A stretch of 46,237 nucleotides of DNA, from the NCBI RefSeq assembly GCF_004801315.1, contig NZ_SSNW01000043.1, forward strand, positions 1 through 46,237, in the 5' to 3' direction. How positions within the stretch are numbered: position 1 is the stretch's first letter; every line of letters begins with the position of its first letter. Shown piece by piece: positions 27,601 to 34,786 of this stretch. The position numbers and the translations under genes are program-made. The notes under the pieces are model-generated. The model was not told where the DNA came from and searched no databases. It saw only the letters and a list, made by a program, of their open reading frames with translations. Source of the stretch: Deinococcus sp. Arct2-2. Lineage in GTDB: Bacteria; Deinococcota; Deinococci; Deinococcales; Deinococcaceae.

Positions 27601-29161
27601 CTTCATTCAAGAGGTCTCAGCTGATTTTAATGATGGGCTTGGTTTTAAGGATGCCATCTATGCTTATAACGTCCAAACTTTGTATGTGTGGAATAAAAAC
27701 AAATCAGTATTGCAAAATCTCGTGGATTGGGGAGCTGAAACCAGAGCAGCTGAAGATGAAGCTCTAGGTAAACAAGCAGACGCGGCGAGGCAAGAAGCGC
27801 AGCAACAATCTAAATCGCTTGCGGTTGGCTTAGGAACTGTGGGAGCGAACAGCGTCTACGAAGATTGGACGGCTATCACCTCATTTGTAGAAGATTTGCC
27901 TCCAACATTACGCATTCAGATGTACAAAGATATATCAGAGGGCATAAGGAATCGTCAGATTAGTAGAGATTCCTTCAAAGAGATGGCTCAGGTGTCTAAA
28001 TATGGTCATGCTATGAACCAATACTATAAATATGCTCTCCACATGACCGGGACGGGTTCTAGAGAAAGTAAGCCTACGTGGAAATTTAAATCAGATATGG
28101 CTTCTAATGAAATGCAGCATGCTTATATAGATTTAAAAGTGTTATCGAATGGTGGAAGATCTACCTTAAGTGATATTCTAAGTAAAATGGCTATAGACAT
28201 GTTATCCAATAGGACAGGTAGATATAATACCGGATCCAAATACACTCTACCATCTTCATCTCGAGGTAGACAGGTAATGGCACCTATCATGCTTGAAGAG
28301 ATGAATTCTTTAGGTATCGGTTGTAATCTCAACTCATTCGCACCCTCCACGCCTGTCCGCAGCCTGTCCGGCTTGGTCGCCATCGGTGCTCTCACTATTG
28401 GTACCCCTGTTCTCGCCTTCAACGAGCAGACAGGTGAGAACGGGTACTACCCCATCACTGCAGTTCATAAGAACATCGATCCAGACATTACATACTTGGC
28501 CATCCAAGACCCGGAGCAGGGCAATAAGACGGAGTACATTGAGACGACGCCGGAGCATCCGTTCTACCTGTCGAAGAACGTCGATGCATCCCATCGTCCG
28601 GCCCCCGAAGGCCACGCTGACCTGAATTCAAACTGGGTGGGTGCAGGTCACCTGAAGATTGGCGACAAGATCAAGCAGGCGGACGGCACCCTCGGCACCA
28701 TTGCCAACGTCATCACGCTCCAGCAGACGCAGGAGATGTTTAACCTTACCGTCAGTGAAGCACATACGTATTATGTGGGGGATCAAGGGTGGCTGGTTCA
28801 TAATGCTGATGCCCCTAAACCTCTTACCCTTTATCGGGCTGTTAGCGAGGGTGAATATCAATCAATCGTGAGAACCGGAAAATTTCAGACGATTTATGGC
28901 ATGGGTTATGAAGGGAAACAATTTGCTCTGTCCTATGAGGATGCTTTGAAATTTGCAAAAGGGATGGCAGGTATAGGTGGTGATCCTTATACACGAGTGG
29001 TAGCTACTACTGTTACAAATCCAAATAAGATTAGTATGGAGTTGGGTGTGGTATCCGACATCGACGGCGGTCTAAGGTATGCTCTTGTAAAAGATAAGGC
29101 ATTAAATGCTTTGAAGCCAATCACAGATATCAATAAAATTCTCGCAACTGTATGCCCATAG
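21656..29161 (+). CDS. RHS/YD-repeat polymorphic toxin with Hint and C-terminal toxin domain
   Basis: The protein is 2501 residues long. It has a Sec-type signal (residues 15-45, core AVMAVLFLTLSYVPGALVAA), a wall/RHS shell with dozens of YD-type repeats (for example YDELGNTTYQYAT, YDTYGRAVTSTVDG, YDTAGNLIRKLDP, YDEFDRQTVTG) to about residue 1800, and a linker. A pretoxin Hint domain starts at Cys2223 (CNLNSFAPSTPVRSL) with TPEHPFYLS and AHTYYVGDQGWLVHNA; His2382-Asn2383 is the self-cleavage site. The last ~115 residues (LYRAVSEGEYQSIVRTGKF...) are the released effector; the LYRAVS...TGKF...FALSYEDALKFA pattern recalls ADP-ribosyltransferase-like RHS tips, but the catalytic residues are not proven. 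The usual DPxG RHS boundary motif was not found. The GC content alternates sharply between modules. The next gene is the likely antidote. Confidence 0.92.
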   Translation: MTRVLRSAPSVSWSGERRRRAASAVMAVLFLTLSYVPGALVAAAPQLFAFVGPGVTNIPIPATAFGDPGFGEVADAINVATGNAYVDLGQLTRNNTNTKASTTTNTVVGGATSPNTSLSGSFNVKGVLRLMGFNPTVTAAPQEWAMGVGDGGSQLYRRATSTEIAAAPSWINQRYAGVRATTTSFISKLQTGIETPETWLIQYRLPNGQMVVHYYDHDGNRTTFWRDGQYADYQQTPHEQYWGVAGQPTSDAEGSTAPRTEFTYTAAGNGQLAKVRDYWGRTTTYEWDGNTGTVTAINILLQNENDASTWRRRVEYTYGLLGSQRVVEYMVFRTYNAQNQAIGRWFDLDYKPGANGELLLDKVKRPVLADGSEGQQQGKGWKTTTYTYDAYNRVSSINTLGEPDTTFLYESGSPAGGAKVTVTQNEKQKVYHFTTDNRLRTITVKDINPVFSASATEAPHIRTYGQDFYYSVLNQIRYIKPAKGPPQEFWFDTRGNRTQWVEYLSDGGPILRKTNYDYNADNRLTKETIAATPSHAGRANDLLSETSVAYGTDERRIEYTPFDVANVAGQSFTAVKKIEEKRYLDSSATPRRQFITEIDGLARVTATRLRKGADTSDYRAVTYGYNWSNPEALSNWVPVPDAGGRGDWTSTRMVRSYGDLVYSKTVTGLNIDSQTFVYHYDELGNTTYQYATDAFVGNWDGATPSKRLLVTFEAFDGFGNKVWRRVLSQLGPNISNAWEENKTWTYYATGELKASSEGHPTEGGGVRRLTAYTYDETSTSANFGRVNKVQAGEGSDTTVSTVHHTTDLGYDTYGRAVTSTVDGFTTTLVYDTLDRVVKTTHPDGAYRRVRYHTDGQIHGEIIKDIGSNEVTIYRDVDSASREYAVFYPEGSVRTYYDAFDRPIKITDNRLVMNSSDSDRSTYFNYDTAGNLIRKLDPALVTVGGPYSDARRPYAEYGYDEFDRQTVTGTLMSGATITPQNMSSANGAWAWTTTEYDAFDRPVKKTDADGYDTKLTYDNSSNVTSITREVWNGDEPGKGYVHMGFDGVTTRTAYDGLGRQVQQVDGRGNSKRTTYNPFGVQSQVNELNNVTHVFTYTPDGLLSGVWEPDNNTGTTAQHGSVNVTSPSGTHTRTEYRHYGSRSLPARIYRAHMNTAAGPESGARTDYVYNAQGRPTQTTLPPDQSASIIQTYNHAGKVLSSTDANRFVTTYKYDWAGRLTEKKEHARSGSTTDSQVAGLSNGLVTTYRYDKAGNLSYQNERGLITEYKSNSLGKVISESRPRVGDATSTNWKHRTYRLDGPMTAETSYDYVGSLTTTPDITEPSDTRMTNSAGNITFKWYYARGLQIGEVSYGANKSWEYTRHTFVNGLGNRHFRQFWGNPGIYKPQQYANGAATGYTNYWSLWKFDANSNLLNSWDTPSDAGGEAFLDGNLVQNQFVYTYSPTNKETAQTRNIQVRHRGQVPGNVLTANYGGANGVVLAASVSTSTATYTERDQLEKVVITDQNPTLPAVLINGTPPQQDVIGTTETKSITYSYYQDGQREYAWAGDGTQYGSYRTYKFTEYDQRGRELLVRSTNGAYAEINTTYGIDGTITNSVIRGSEVYRSVITPTVGGLTAKNVTTQDGQTKTNSTVFSNGSTLVGVPYTTTHSSSVTGTPVTTTTNSYNVYGNLIDSQGTHPNSQPEYPVQTQVYQASYNSNGSVASESKFSPIPESPNYQYLTSTYTLDSRGNRLAVSGGEASGYIKRYDADNRVSQFDNRSNNARSTYFCSGAINYQCYGVGNRYNDFRYDPFGQQVLSSTGQIEEQNDPYWYREHGVWRDWSSAHFVNGEIQLILQQAGNFVYKCTGNGTQCQIPSYTYGSLSIRVRDATYSLANGYSDNTVWTGTMPFAIVKASVESLDAPIKPLSSVLNINPLEVTTGSLSSINLPDPSQIKAGDVQAKDAPVKVDPKKPQAVNPAPESKINVQLGVGGLAQAKTEESSSNPVFIQEVSADFNDGLGFKDAIYAYNVQTLYVWNKNKSVLQNLVDWGAETRAAEDEALGKQADAARQEAQQQSKSLAVGLGTVGANSVYEDWTAITSFVEDLPPTLRIQMYKDISEGIRNRQISRDSFKEMAQVSKYGHAMNQYYKYALHMTGTGSRESKPTWKFKSDMASNEMQHAYIDLKVLSNGGRSTLSDILSKMAIDMLSNRTGRYNTGSKYTLPSSSRGRQVMAPIMLEEMNSLGIGCNLNSFAPSTPVRSLSGLVAIGALTIGTPVLAFNEQTGENGYYPITAVHKNIDPDITYLAIQDPEQGNKTEYIETTPEHPFYLSKNVDASHRPAPEGHADLNSNWVGAGHLKIGDKIKQADGTLGTIANVITLQQTQEMFNLTVSEAHTYYVGDQGWLVHNADAPKPLTLYRAVSEGEYQSIVRTGKFQTIYGMGYEGKQFALSYEDALKFAKGMAGIGGDPYTRVVATTVTNPNKISMELGVVSDIDGGLRYALVKDKALNALKPITDINKILATVCP

Positions 29162-29614
29162 GTGATGATGAAGGCTAAATTGATTTTGATAGACAGAGAT
29201 GAATCTCTAATGATTCATGGAAGTATTTCGGCAAGTCGAGAAGGATTATCTGTCCTGGATGATGTTAGAGAGATTATGTGTAAAGATGGCGTAGCGTGTC
29301 TCGCTAATCAATTTACTGCTCTCGAAATGTTCGGGGCTGATCAAAGCAAACCTGTGATTTTTAGCGGCGATAGGCATGCATTCTTCAGTCATGGCATATG
29401 CCTGCCAAGCTTCAATCAAAGCATAAAAACCGACGAAGATAAAATATTGGACTTATTTAATCGTGTTATCGAATTGGTCAATAATTATAACTCTTTAAAT
29501 CAAAACATAATCACAACTCTCACCTATGATTTAGATGAAATGGTTATTCCAAAACCCCGTATGCTACCCATACTACCTAAGGTAATAGATTTAATCCTGT
29601 CCTCCAAAATTTGA
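29162..29614 (+). CDS. Putative immunity protein for the RHS toxin
   Basis: The protein is 150 residues long. It starts at GTG 29162, directly after the RHS stop codon, or at ATG 29165 or 29168. It has no signal peptide, so it would act in the cytoplasm. The sequence (MKAKLILIDRDESLMIHGSI..., then ALEMFGADQSKPVIFSG and helical LDLFNRVIELVNNYN) has no family I recognise. Position, small size, AT-rich composition shared with the toxin tip, and a following strong terminator are what is expected of the cognate immunity gene of a polymorphic toxin. Function is inferred from context only. Confidence 0.7.
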   Translation: MMMKAKLILIDRDESLMIHGSISASREGLSVLDDVREIMCKDGVACLANQFTALEMFGADQSKPVIFSGDRHAFFSHGICLPSFNQSIKTDEDKILDLFNRVIELVNNYNSLNQNIITTLTYDLDEMVIPKPRMLPILPKVIDLILSSKI

Positions 29615-29633
29615 CATATAAAATCCGTAATAA

Positions 29634-29671
29634 GGGGGCCGCTCTAGCTATTGGAGCGGCCCCCTTGTTTT
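29634..29671 (+). terminator. Rho-independent terminator of the RHS-immunity unit
   Basis: GGGGGCCGCTC (29634-29644) and GAGCGGCCCCC (29654-29664) form an 11-bp GC-rich stem with a 9-base loop, followed by TTGTTTT. It begins 19 bases after the immunity gene. Confidence 0.92.
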
Positions 29672-29682
29672 GGTCTGCGGTG

Positions 29683-29826
29683 CTACTGAGGTGCTACTCC
29701 GCCGTTAGCCTCCTTTCCTGGATTCAAGCAGCTCCGCAAGGTTCGGCGCACCTCGTCATCCAAGTGGGTGTAGACCTGCATGGTAAAGCTCACATGGGTA
29801 TGGCCCAAGCGATCCGCGATTACCCC
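29683..29826 (-). pseudogene. Tyrosine integrase, C-terminal remnant
   Basis: The minus strand reads VIADRLGHTHVSFTMQVYTH then LDDEVRRTLRSCLN and ends VAPQ-stop (TAG 29683-29685). GHTHVSFTMQVYTHL is the last active-site box of phage-type integrases, with its His and the Tyr nucleophile. Nothing of the upstream catalytic part is found beyond about 29830. It is unrelated to the integrase at 14730. It marks the far border of the RHS island and suggests a lost integrative element. Confidence 0.8.
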
Positions 29827-29902
29827 CGGAACGCCAGAACAAGAGCAGAAAGCCAAACATGGTAACCTTACGAAAATTCAGTGCCTAGTCGGAACCTGAA
29901 AG

Positions 29903-29925
29903 CCGCCCCATAGATGGTGGGGCGG
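29903..29925. terminator. Terminator between the integrase remnant and the secretin gene
   Basis: CCGCCCCA (29903-29910) and TGGGGCGG (29918-29925) form an 8-bp stem with a 7-base loop. On the plus strand TTCTTCCTTTTCTCTTCTTT follows; on the minus strand it lies 23 bases after the secretin stop. It may act in both directions. Confidence 0.75.
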
Positions 29926-29947
29926 TTCTTCCTTTTCTCTTCTTTAA

Positions 29948-31174
29948 TCAAGGCAGCTTTAAGCCCTCCCCTGGAATCTGCGTCGTCGGCGCTTCATTGG
30001 GACTCATCACTAGTCGGGGCGTCACCACAATAATTAGGTCACTGCGTCTCGTATCCGTCCGTGTCGTGCTGAACAGCTTACCCAACACTGGAATGTCTCC
30101 CAAAAACGGCACCTTCTGCGTCCCCGTCACTGTCCGGTCTTCCAGTAGTCCCCCAATCGCAATCGGTTCTCCGTTCCCCACCCGCACCGTTGTTGTTGCT
30201 TCCCGCGTACTGAACTGCGGTACGCCCTGACTCGTCGTTCCCGTCGGTACACTTACGCTAATCGTCAGACTCGTCTCCACCGTGCCATCCGGAGCCACTT
30301 TCGGCGTCAGTCGCAAGGTGATCCCCGTCGTAATGCTCTGCACGCTGGTGCCGCCATTGCTCGTCGCCGTCACGACGGGGGTTGTTTGGGTGGAGTTGAT
30401 GCGGGCTTCGAGGCCGTCAATGGTCGTAATCCGGGGCCGAGCCAACACTCGCGCTGCCCCATTGGTCTTCAGCAAATTGATCCCCAGACTTAGGCTCAAG
30501 GGACTGCGCCCGAAGGCTCCCAGATTCAGTAGGCCGCCGCCTTCTCCTTCGGCCAGCTTGAAGGTGAAGATCGAGTCGTACTGAATGCCGAGGCTGTCGG
30601 TGGTGTCCCGGTTGACCTCCAAAATCTCCGCCTCAAACTGCACTTGTGGGCGACTGGCATCCAGTTGCTTGAGCAAGGCCAAGAGCATGGAGCGATCCGC
30701 TGGGTTGGCGACGACGATCAGGGTGCGTTGCCGCTGGTCAATCACGACTCGGGTGCCGGGATACAGGCTTTGCAGCAGGCCCGCCACCGTGCTGGGATCA
30801 GCAAAGCTCAGCGGATACACGATGGGCGCACGTTCATCTTGGGGAATGGGCGAGACCGCCTGCCGCAGGGGAGGCGTCAGGATCAGGCTACGGCCATCGG
30901 GACTCAAGGCATAGGTTGTGCCGTCGGGAATAACGAACTGGATGGTGCCATCGGCCTTCTGCCAGCTCAGGCCCTCAGGAATGGTCGCGCCAGGAGCCAA
31001 GACGACATCGGGCAAGACCAGACGGCGGGTTAGCGGATCGGTCTGGTAGCGGAGTTGCTCGCTGCCTTGAATGACGATGGTGTCGCCCGCCCGGATCACC
31101 GTCACAGGGGTGGGTGCGGCAAGGGCAGCAGAAAGGTTGAGAAGCAAGGCGAGGGTCAGAGAACGTCGAAACAT
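29948..31174 (-). CDS. Compact secretin (GspD/PilQ-type outer-membrane channel)
   Basis: The protein is 408 residues long from ATG 31174, which follows AAGGA; an upstream ATG would add a Pro/Ser leader before the signal peptide. MFRRSLTLALLLNLSAALAA is a Sec signal. One small periplasmic N-type domain (VYPLSFADPSTVAGLLQSLY...LLKQLDASRPQVQFEAEILE) is followed by the secretin core with GINLLKTNGAARVLARPRI, VRVGNGEPIAIGGLLEDR, VPFLGDIPVLGKLF and RRSDLIIVVTPRLV, all landmarks of the secretin beta-barrel. Typical GspD or PilQ proteins have several N domains and 600-750 residues, so this is a minimal form. No other type II or type IV pilus gene is nearby. It is last in a cluster with a subtilase and an Ig-like lipoprotein. 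Confidence 0.88.
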   Translation of the reverse strand: MFRRSLTLALLLNLSAALAAPTPVTVIRAGDTIVIQGSEQLRYQTDPLTRRLVLPDVVLAPGATIPEGLSWQKADGTIQFVIPDGTTYALSPDGRSLILTPPLRQAVSPIPQDERAPIVYPLSFADPSTVAGLLQSLYPGTRVVIDQRQRTLIVVANPADRSMLLALLKQLDASRPQVQFEAEILEVNRDTTDSLGIQYDSIFTFKLAEGEGGGLLNLGAFGRSPLSLSLGINLLKTNGAARVLARPRITTIDGLEARINSTQTTPVVTATSNGGTSVQSITTGITLRLTPKVAPDGTVETSLTISVSVPTGTTSQGVPQFSTREATTTVRVGNGEPIAIGGLLEDRTVTGTQKVPFLGDIPVLGKLFSTTRTDTRRSDLIIVVTPRLVMSPNEAPTTQIPGEGLKLP

Positions 31175-31245
31175 GGGGATCCTTGAAAGACAGAGCAGCG
31201 GAGGGACAGAGCCCCCAGCAGAAGAGAGGATGGGCAACGGGAGGA

Positions 31246-33297
31246 TTACTTCGGCAGCGTGAGGGCTCCCGTTCCATCTGCTGGCGCGAGGGTCAAGGTG
31301 GCGGTGGCCTGTCCACCAGGGGTAACGGTGATGGGCTGTGCGGCACTGCGCAGTTCCCCGGCTTCCCCCACGATGCCGTCGCCATCCAAATCGGTGGCGG
31401 CCACAACCTGCACCGCTTGACCTGGGGGCAGGCTATGCAGGGCAAATTTGTTGTCCAACGTGCGCGTGTAGGTGATGACCCGGTTATTCGTATTCAGAGC
31501 GACGGCATAGGTCTGAGGAGCATCCGCCTTCACCGCCAAGGCATTCACGAGGCCCCAGCCGGTATTCAAGTCCATCCCCGCCACGCCGAGATCGGTCGCC
31601 TGTCCTTCAAGCAAGGCTTTGACCGTACGGGCGGGCGCCCCCTGACTGAGCAACAACGCCGCAATCCCGCTGACTTGCGGCGCGGCCATGCTGGTACCCT
31701 GCCGCAGGGCGTAGCCCGGCTTCCCACCCCCATCCAGATCGGTCGACAGGATGCCGTCTTTTTCGCCGTCGCGATCTTGATCGGCGTTCAGGTCACCGCC
31801 ATACGCGGCAATTCGGGTGCCTGGCCCCCGGTTGGCATAGGACGGTTGATACAGCGTCTCTGGGCCACCCATGGACGTCACTGCGATCACGCCGGGAATG
31901 TTGGCCGGTGAGTACGGCAGCCCCCCATCGTTTCCATTGGCCGCCACGACGATCACCCCGGCGTCCAGCACCCGCTTCACCGCCTGGGTCAAGACGTCGC
32001 TGTACTCGGGTGTTCCCAAGGACAGGTTGATGACTTGTGCCGGATGCGGATTGGGATCGGTCTCATCCAGCCCCGCGGCCCAGATCAGACCCCGGGCCAG
32101 ATCGCTGGTGGTCCCGCCAGCCGGGCCAATCACACGCACCGGTAAGAGATGGGCTTGCGGGGCCGCACCACTGACCAAGCCGTTGGCCGCGATCAAGCCG
32201 GAGACATGGGTGCCGTGGCCGCCGACATCACTCGGGGTCTTGTCTCCATCGACATAGTCACGTCCGGGCCAGAGATTGGCCTGCAAATCTGGGTGGGTGA
32301 GGGCCACCCCCGTATCGATCACGGCCACTGTAATGCCAGCTCCCTGCGAGCGTGTCCAGGCCTCGGGAATGCCCAAACGGGGCCAGAACCACTGCCGAGG
32401 ACTGAGGGCTTGAGGCTGGAGCGCATTCACTCCCGTCACCATCATCTTCTCGCTCTGCACAGAGAGAGCAGCGTCATACTCAGCGTGAAGACCAGAGGCA
32501 GACAAAACTTGGAGCGCAGCCTGGGCGGCTTGTATACTCGCATAGTGGGCCCGCACGATGCCCAAAGCAGCCAGCACCCGCGTGTTTCGCAACCCAGTGA
32601 CTGGAATTTCAGCAGCCAGCGGAATGAGCAGAGTGGCACTGGGTTGAGGGGGTCGTGGTGCAGGCACGGCTTGAACCATCAATGCCTGTCCTCCCAAAGG
32701 TCTTACCACTTGCCCGGTCACAGTTCCAGCTTCTTTCCTGACGGCTACCGTCTCGCTGGCCCGCTCCCCCACGACGACCCGCACATTGAAGACCCCGTAG
32801 AGGTCGCTGGCGGTGCCGTTCGGATCCCCGAGGGCTGGATTGACGGGTGCCGTCAGAACCACTCCCCCTTGAGGCACCAAGCGTTGGCCGTTGACCTCGA
32901 TCAGGACGTTCTCCGTCTTTCCACCCCAGCCGGCGCCCTCTATCCGCACGTCGGTCCCGGTCAGGGTCACCCGGTCGAGTCGGGGCACAACATCGAGTGA
33001 GACGCTGCTCCCGGTGACGCCGGGCACGGTCACGGTAGTGAGACCCGCCACCAGGTCTGCCGGAAGGGTGACCTGGATGCCGTCCCGCACACTGGTACCG
33101 GTGACGGTCTGTTCCCCGAACCTCACGCCGCGGCTGCCTGCGGGCAAGCGGCCGTAAACGGTGACTTCACTGCCGGGCGTGGCTGGAGACGGCAAGACGG
33201 TGGTGAGCAGGTAGGTCTCTGGCGTGCTCTTGGTTTCTTGACTACAGGCCGACACCAACAACAAGGCCGGGAGCAGTCCAACGCGCCAGGACTTCAA
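31246..33297 (-). CDS. Subtilisin-like (S8) serine protease lipoprotein
   Basis: The protein is 683 residues long. The start is taken as TTG 33297, overlapping the stop of the upstream gene (TTGA) and placing LPALLLVSAC with lipobox Cys18 right at the N-terminus. Residues 30-245 are beta-rich IPT/Ig-like pre-domains. The catalytic triad is Asp328 (VAVIDTGV), His361 (GGHGTHVSG) and Ser536 (GTSMAAPQVSG), with the oxyanion Asn in VVAANGND. A calcium-binding-like loop LNADQDRDGEKDG sits inside the domain and another, DLDGDGIVGEAGE, near the C-terminus. It is likely anchored at the cell surface. It is 71 bases upstream of the secretin gene. Confidence 0.9.
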   Translation of the reverse strand: MKSWRVGLLPALLLVSACSQETKSTPETYLLTTVLPSPATPGSEVTVYGRLPAGSRGVRFGEQTVTGTSVRDGIQVTLPADLVAGLTTVTVPGVTGSSVSLDVVPRLDRVTLTGTDVRIEGAGWGGKTENVLIEVNGQRLVPQGGVVLTAPVNPALGDPNGTASDLYGVFNVRVVVGERASETVAVRKEAGTVTGQVVRPLGGQALMVQAVPAPRPPQPSATLLIPLAAEIPVTGLRNTRVLAALGIVRAHYASIQAAQAALQVLSASGLHAEYDAALSVQSEKMMVTGVNALQPQALSPRQWFWPRLGIPEAWTRSQGAGITVAVIDTGVALTHPDLQANLWPGRDYVDGDKTPSDVGGHGTHVSGLIAANGLVSGAAPQAHLLPVRVIGPAGGTTSDLARGLIWAAGLDETDPNPHPAQVINLSLGTPEYSDVLTQAVKRVLDAGVIVVAANGNDGGLPYSPANIPGVIAVTSMGGPETLYQPSYANRGPGTRIAAYGGDLNADQDRDGEKDGILSTDLDGGGKPGYALRQGTSMAAPQVSGIAALLLSQGAPARTVKALLEGQATDLGVAGMDLNTGWGLVNALAVKADAPQTYAVALNTNNRVITYTRTLDNKFALHSLPPGQAVQVVAATDLDGDGIVGEAGELRSAAQPITVTPGGQATATLTLAPADGTGALTLPK

Positions 33298-34406
33298 GGC
33301 ACCACCAATTGGCGGGACTCGCTGTAGCTCAGGGACACGAGTTTGCCCCCAGTTGACCGTGTGCCAGCCACCCACCAGTGGTAAGTGCCTTTGGGCAGCG
33401 CGGCTTGAGCCGAGGGAAAGGCGGCGCTGCGGCTGGAAGTCGTGTAGGGATAGTTTGTCCACAACCGCTTGGAGCCGTTCTCAGCACAAGGACGGTCGCA
33501 GACGAAGTAGAGGTAGCCGTCGGCCCCCGAGAGTGCCGTCCAGGTCAGGATCGGACGGCCATCGGGCACCACCTGGTTTTGCGCGGGACTGGCCACCTGC
33601 TGGGCATCGAGAAAAATGGCCCGGCCCGCGTTGGACATGGCCGATTCTGTGCCCACGCCCAGGATGCTGCGCACTGAGCCGTAGATCTTGTCGCCGACGT
33701 TGACGTCGCTCAGCAGGCGCGAGTACTTCTCCAGGGCCACACTGCCCGCGGAAGCGGCGGGACTGCGAACGACCTCATACGGGCCAGCTACAGAACCGCT
33801 GGCCTGCAGGACGCGGTAGCCGCTGGCGCCATCGGCCGGATTCCAAGCCCATTCCACGGCCAGTTGTCGCCCGTCTGTGGCTTGAGGCTTCAAGGAGGGC
33901 TGGGGTTCTGGAGTGGAGGTCACGCCGACCCCCGCCCGAATGGCCTGAGGATCCACGCCCGCCGGCAGTTGGGCTTTCACAGACAAACCAGTCAGTCCCG
34001 CGGGCAGGTTGTAAGCCACCAAGTAAGCCAGGGTCGGTGCACTGGCGTTCTGAACACGTACACGGACGGGAGCGCTGGTACCGGTGACGTTGCTGCGGGT
34101 GGCCGAAGCGTAGATCTCCAGGTCATCGCCGTTGGGCATGGCGGTGGTGTTCCAAGAGACGATCGAGGGGGAAGTATTGACCGTGCCGATCAGGCGGCCG
34201 GTCTCGGTGGAGTCGCGCAGGCGGGCGTAGACGCGCACTTCGCTATTCGTATCTTTCTCACCCAGGGTGACTTGTATGGCGGCGGTGCCGCTGACGGTAG
34301 CGTCATTGGTGGGTGTGATGAGGGCGACACTGGGCGGTGGGCCATCGCCCTGACAAGCCGTGAGTACCAGACTCAAAAGCAAAGTGGCAGCAAGGGCGCA
34401 GCGCAT
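33294..34406 (-). CDS. Ig-like/FN3-like surface lipoprotein
   Basis: The protein is 370 residues long from ATG 34406, giving the lipoprotein signal MRCALAATLLLSLVLTAC with the lipid-carrying Cys18. A bacterial Ig-like domain (SVALITPTNDATVSGTAAIQ...) is followed by a linker, an FN3-like domain (LAVEWAWNPADGASGYRVLQ...) and a third beta-sandwich (PILTWTALSGADGYLYFVCD, ending GTYHWWVAG). There is no enzymatic motif. It precedes the subtilase with a four-base overlap, so both are translated together, and may serve as its surface partner or adhesin. The promoter should lie in 34407-34786. Confidence 0.8.
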   Translation of the reverse strand: MRCALAATLLLSLVLTACQGDGPPPSVALITPTNDATVSGTAAIQVTLGEKDTNSEVRVYARLRDSTETGRLIGTVNTSPSIVSWNTTAMPNGDDLEIYASATRSNVTGTSAPVRVRVQNASAPTLAYLVAYNLPAGLTGLSVKAQLPAGVDPQAIRAGVGVTSTPEPQPSLKPQATDGRQLAVEWAWNPADGASGYRVLQASGSVAGPYEVVRSPAASAGSVALEKYSRLLSDVNVGDKIYGSVRSILGVGTESAMSNAGRAIFLDAQQVASPAQNQVVPDGRPILTWTALSGADGYLYFVCDRPCAENGSKRLWTNYPYTTSSRSAAFPSAQAALPKGTYHWWVAGTRSTGGKLVSLSYSESRQLVVP

Positions 34407-34451
34407 GAGGACATTGTGCAGGATCACTAGAAAAAATGTGCCGCAAACCAA

Positions 34452-34786
34452 GCAGGAAAGGATCCACTCTTAGGGGGGCTCGCAAACTTGGACTGCCCCC
34501 AGCTGACAGGCTCTGCGTCACGTTTGATGGTCGCCTCAAAGACTGAGCAGCAACGCACTATCAACAGGGAATACCAGTTTCATCATTCCTCAGAAGGTTT
34601 CCGAGATGCCGCGTCTATCACGTGTCCTGCGGGATCAACTGCCGTGATCACTGCCCGCGTCGACCGACTTCTGCTTGTCCGACACCTTGTGCCCAGGGGT
34701 GTTTGATTGGCCGTCATCAAAAATGACGGAGAATCTGTACTTTGGGTTCACTCCAATTTAGACCGATCAACAGAGCAGTCGTTCGG
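34452..34786. other. Intergenic, no confident gene
   Basis: This lies between the helicase stop and the lipoprotein gene, both transcribed leftward. A 72-codon plus-strand frame (from 34488) has no recognisable family and I do not support it. No clear terminator is seen. Confidence 0.5.

Noticed and set aside
32149..33000. 283-codon plus-strand frame opposite the subtilase
   Set aside because: The catalytic triad and lipobox are on the minus strand; this frame has no motif.
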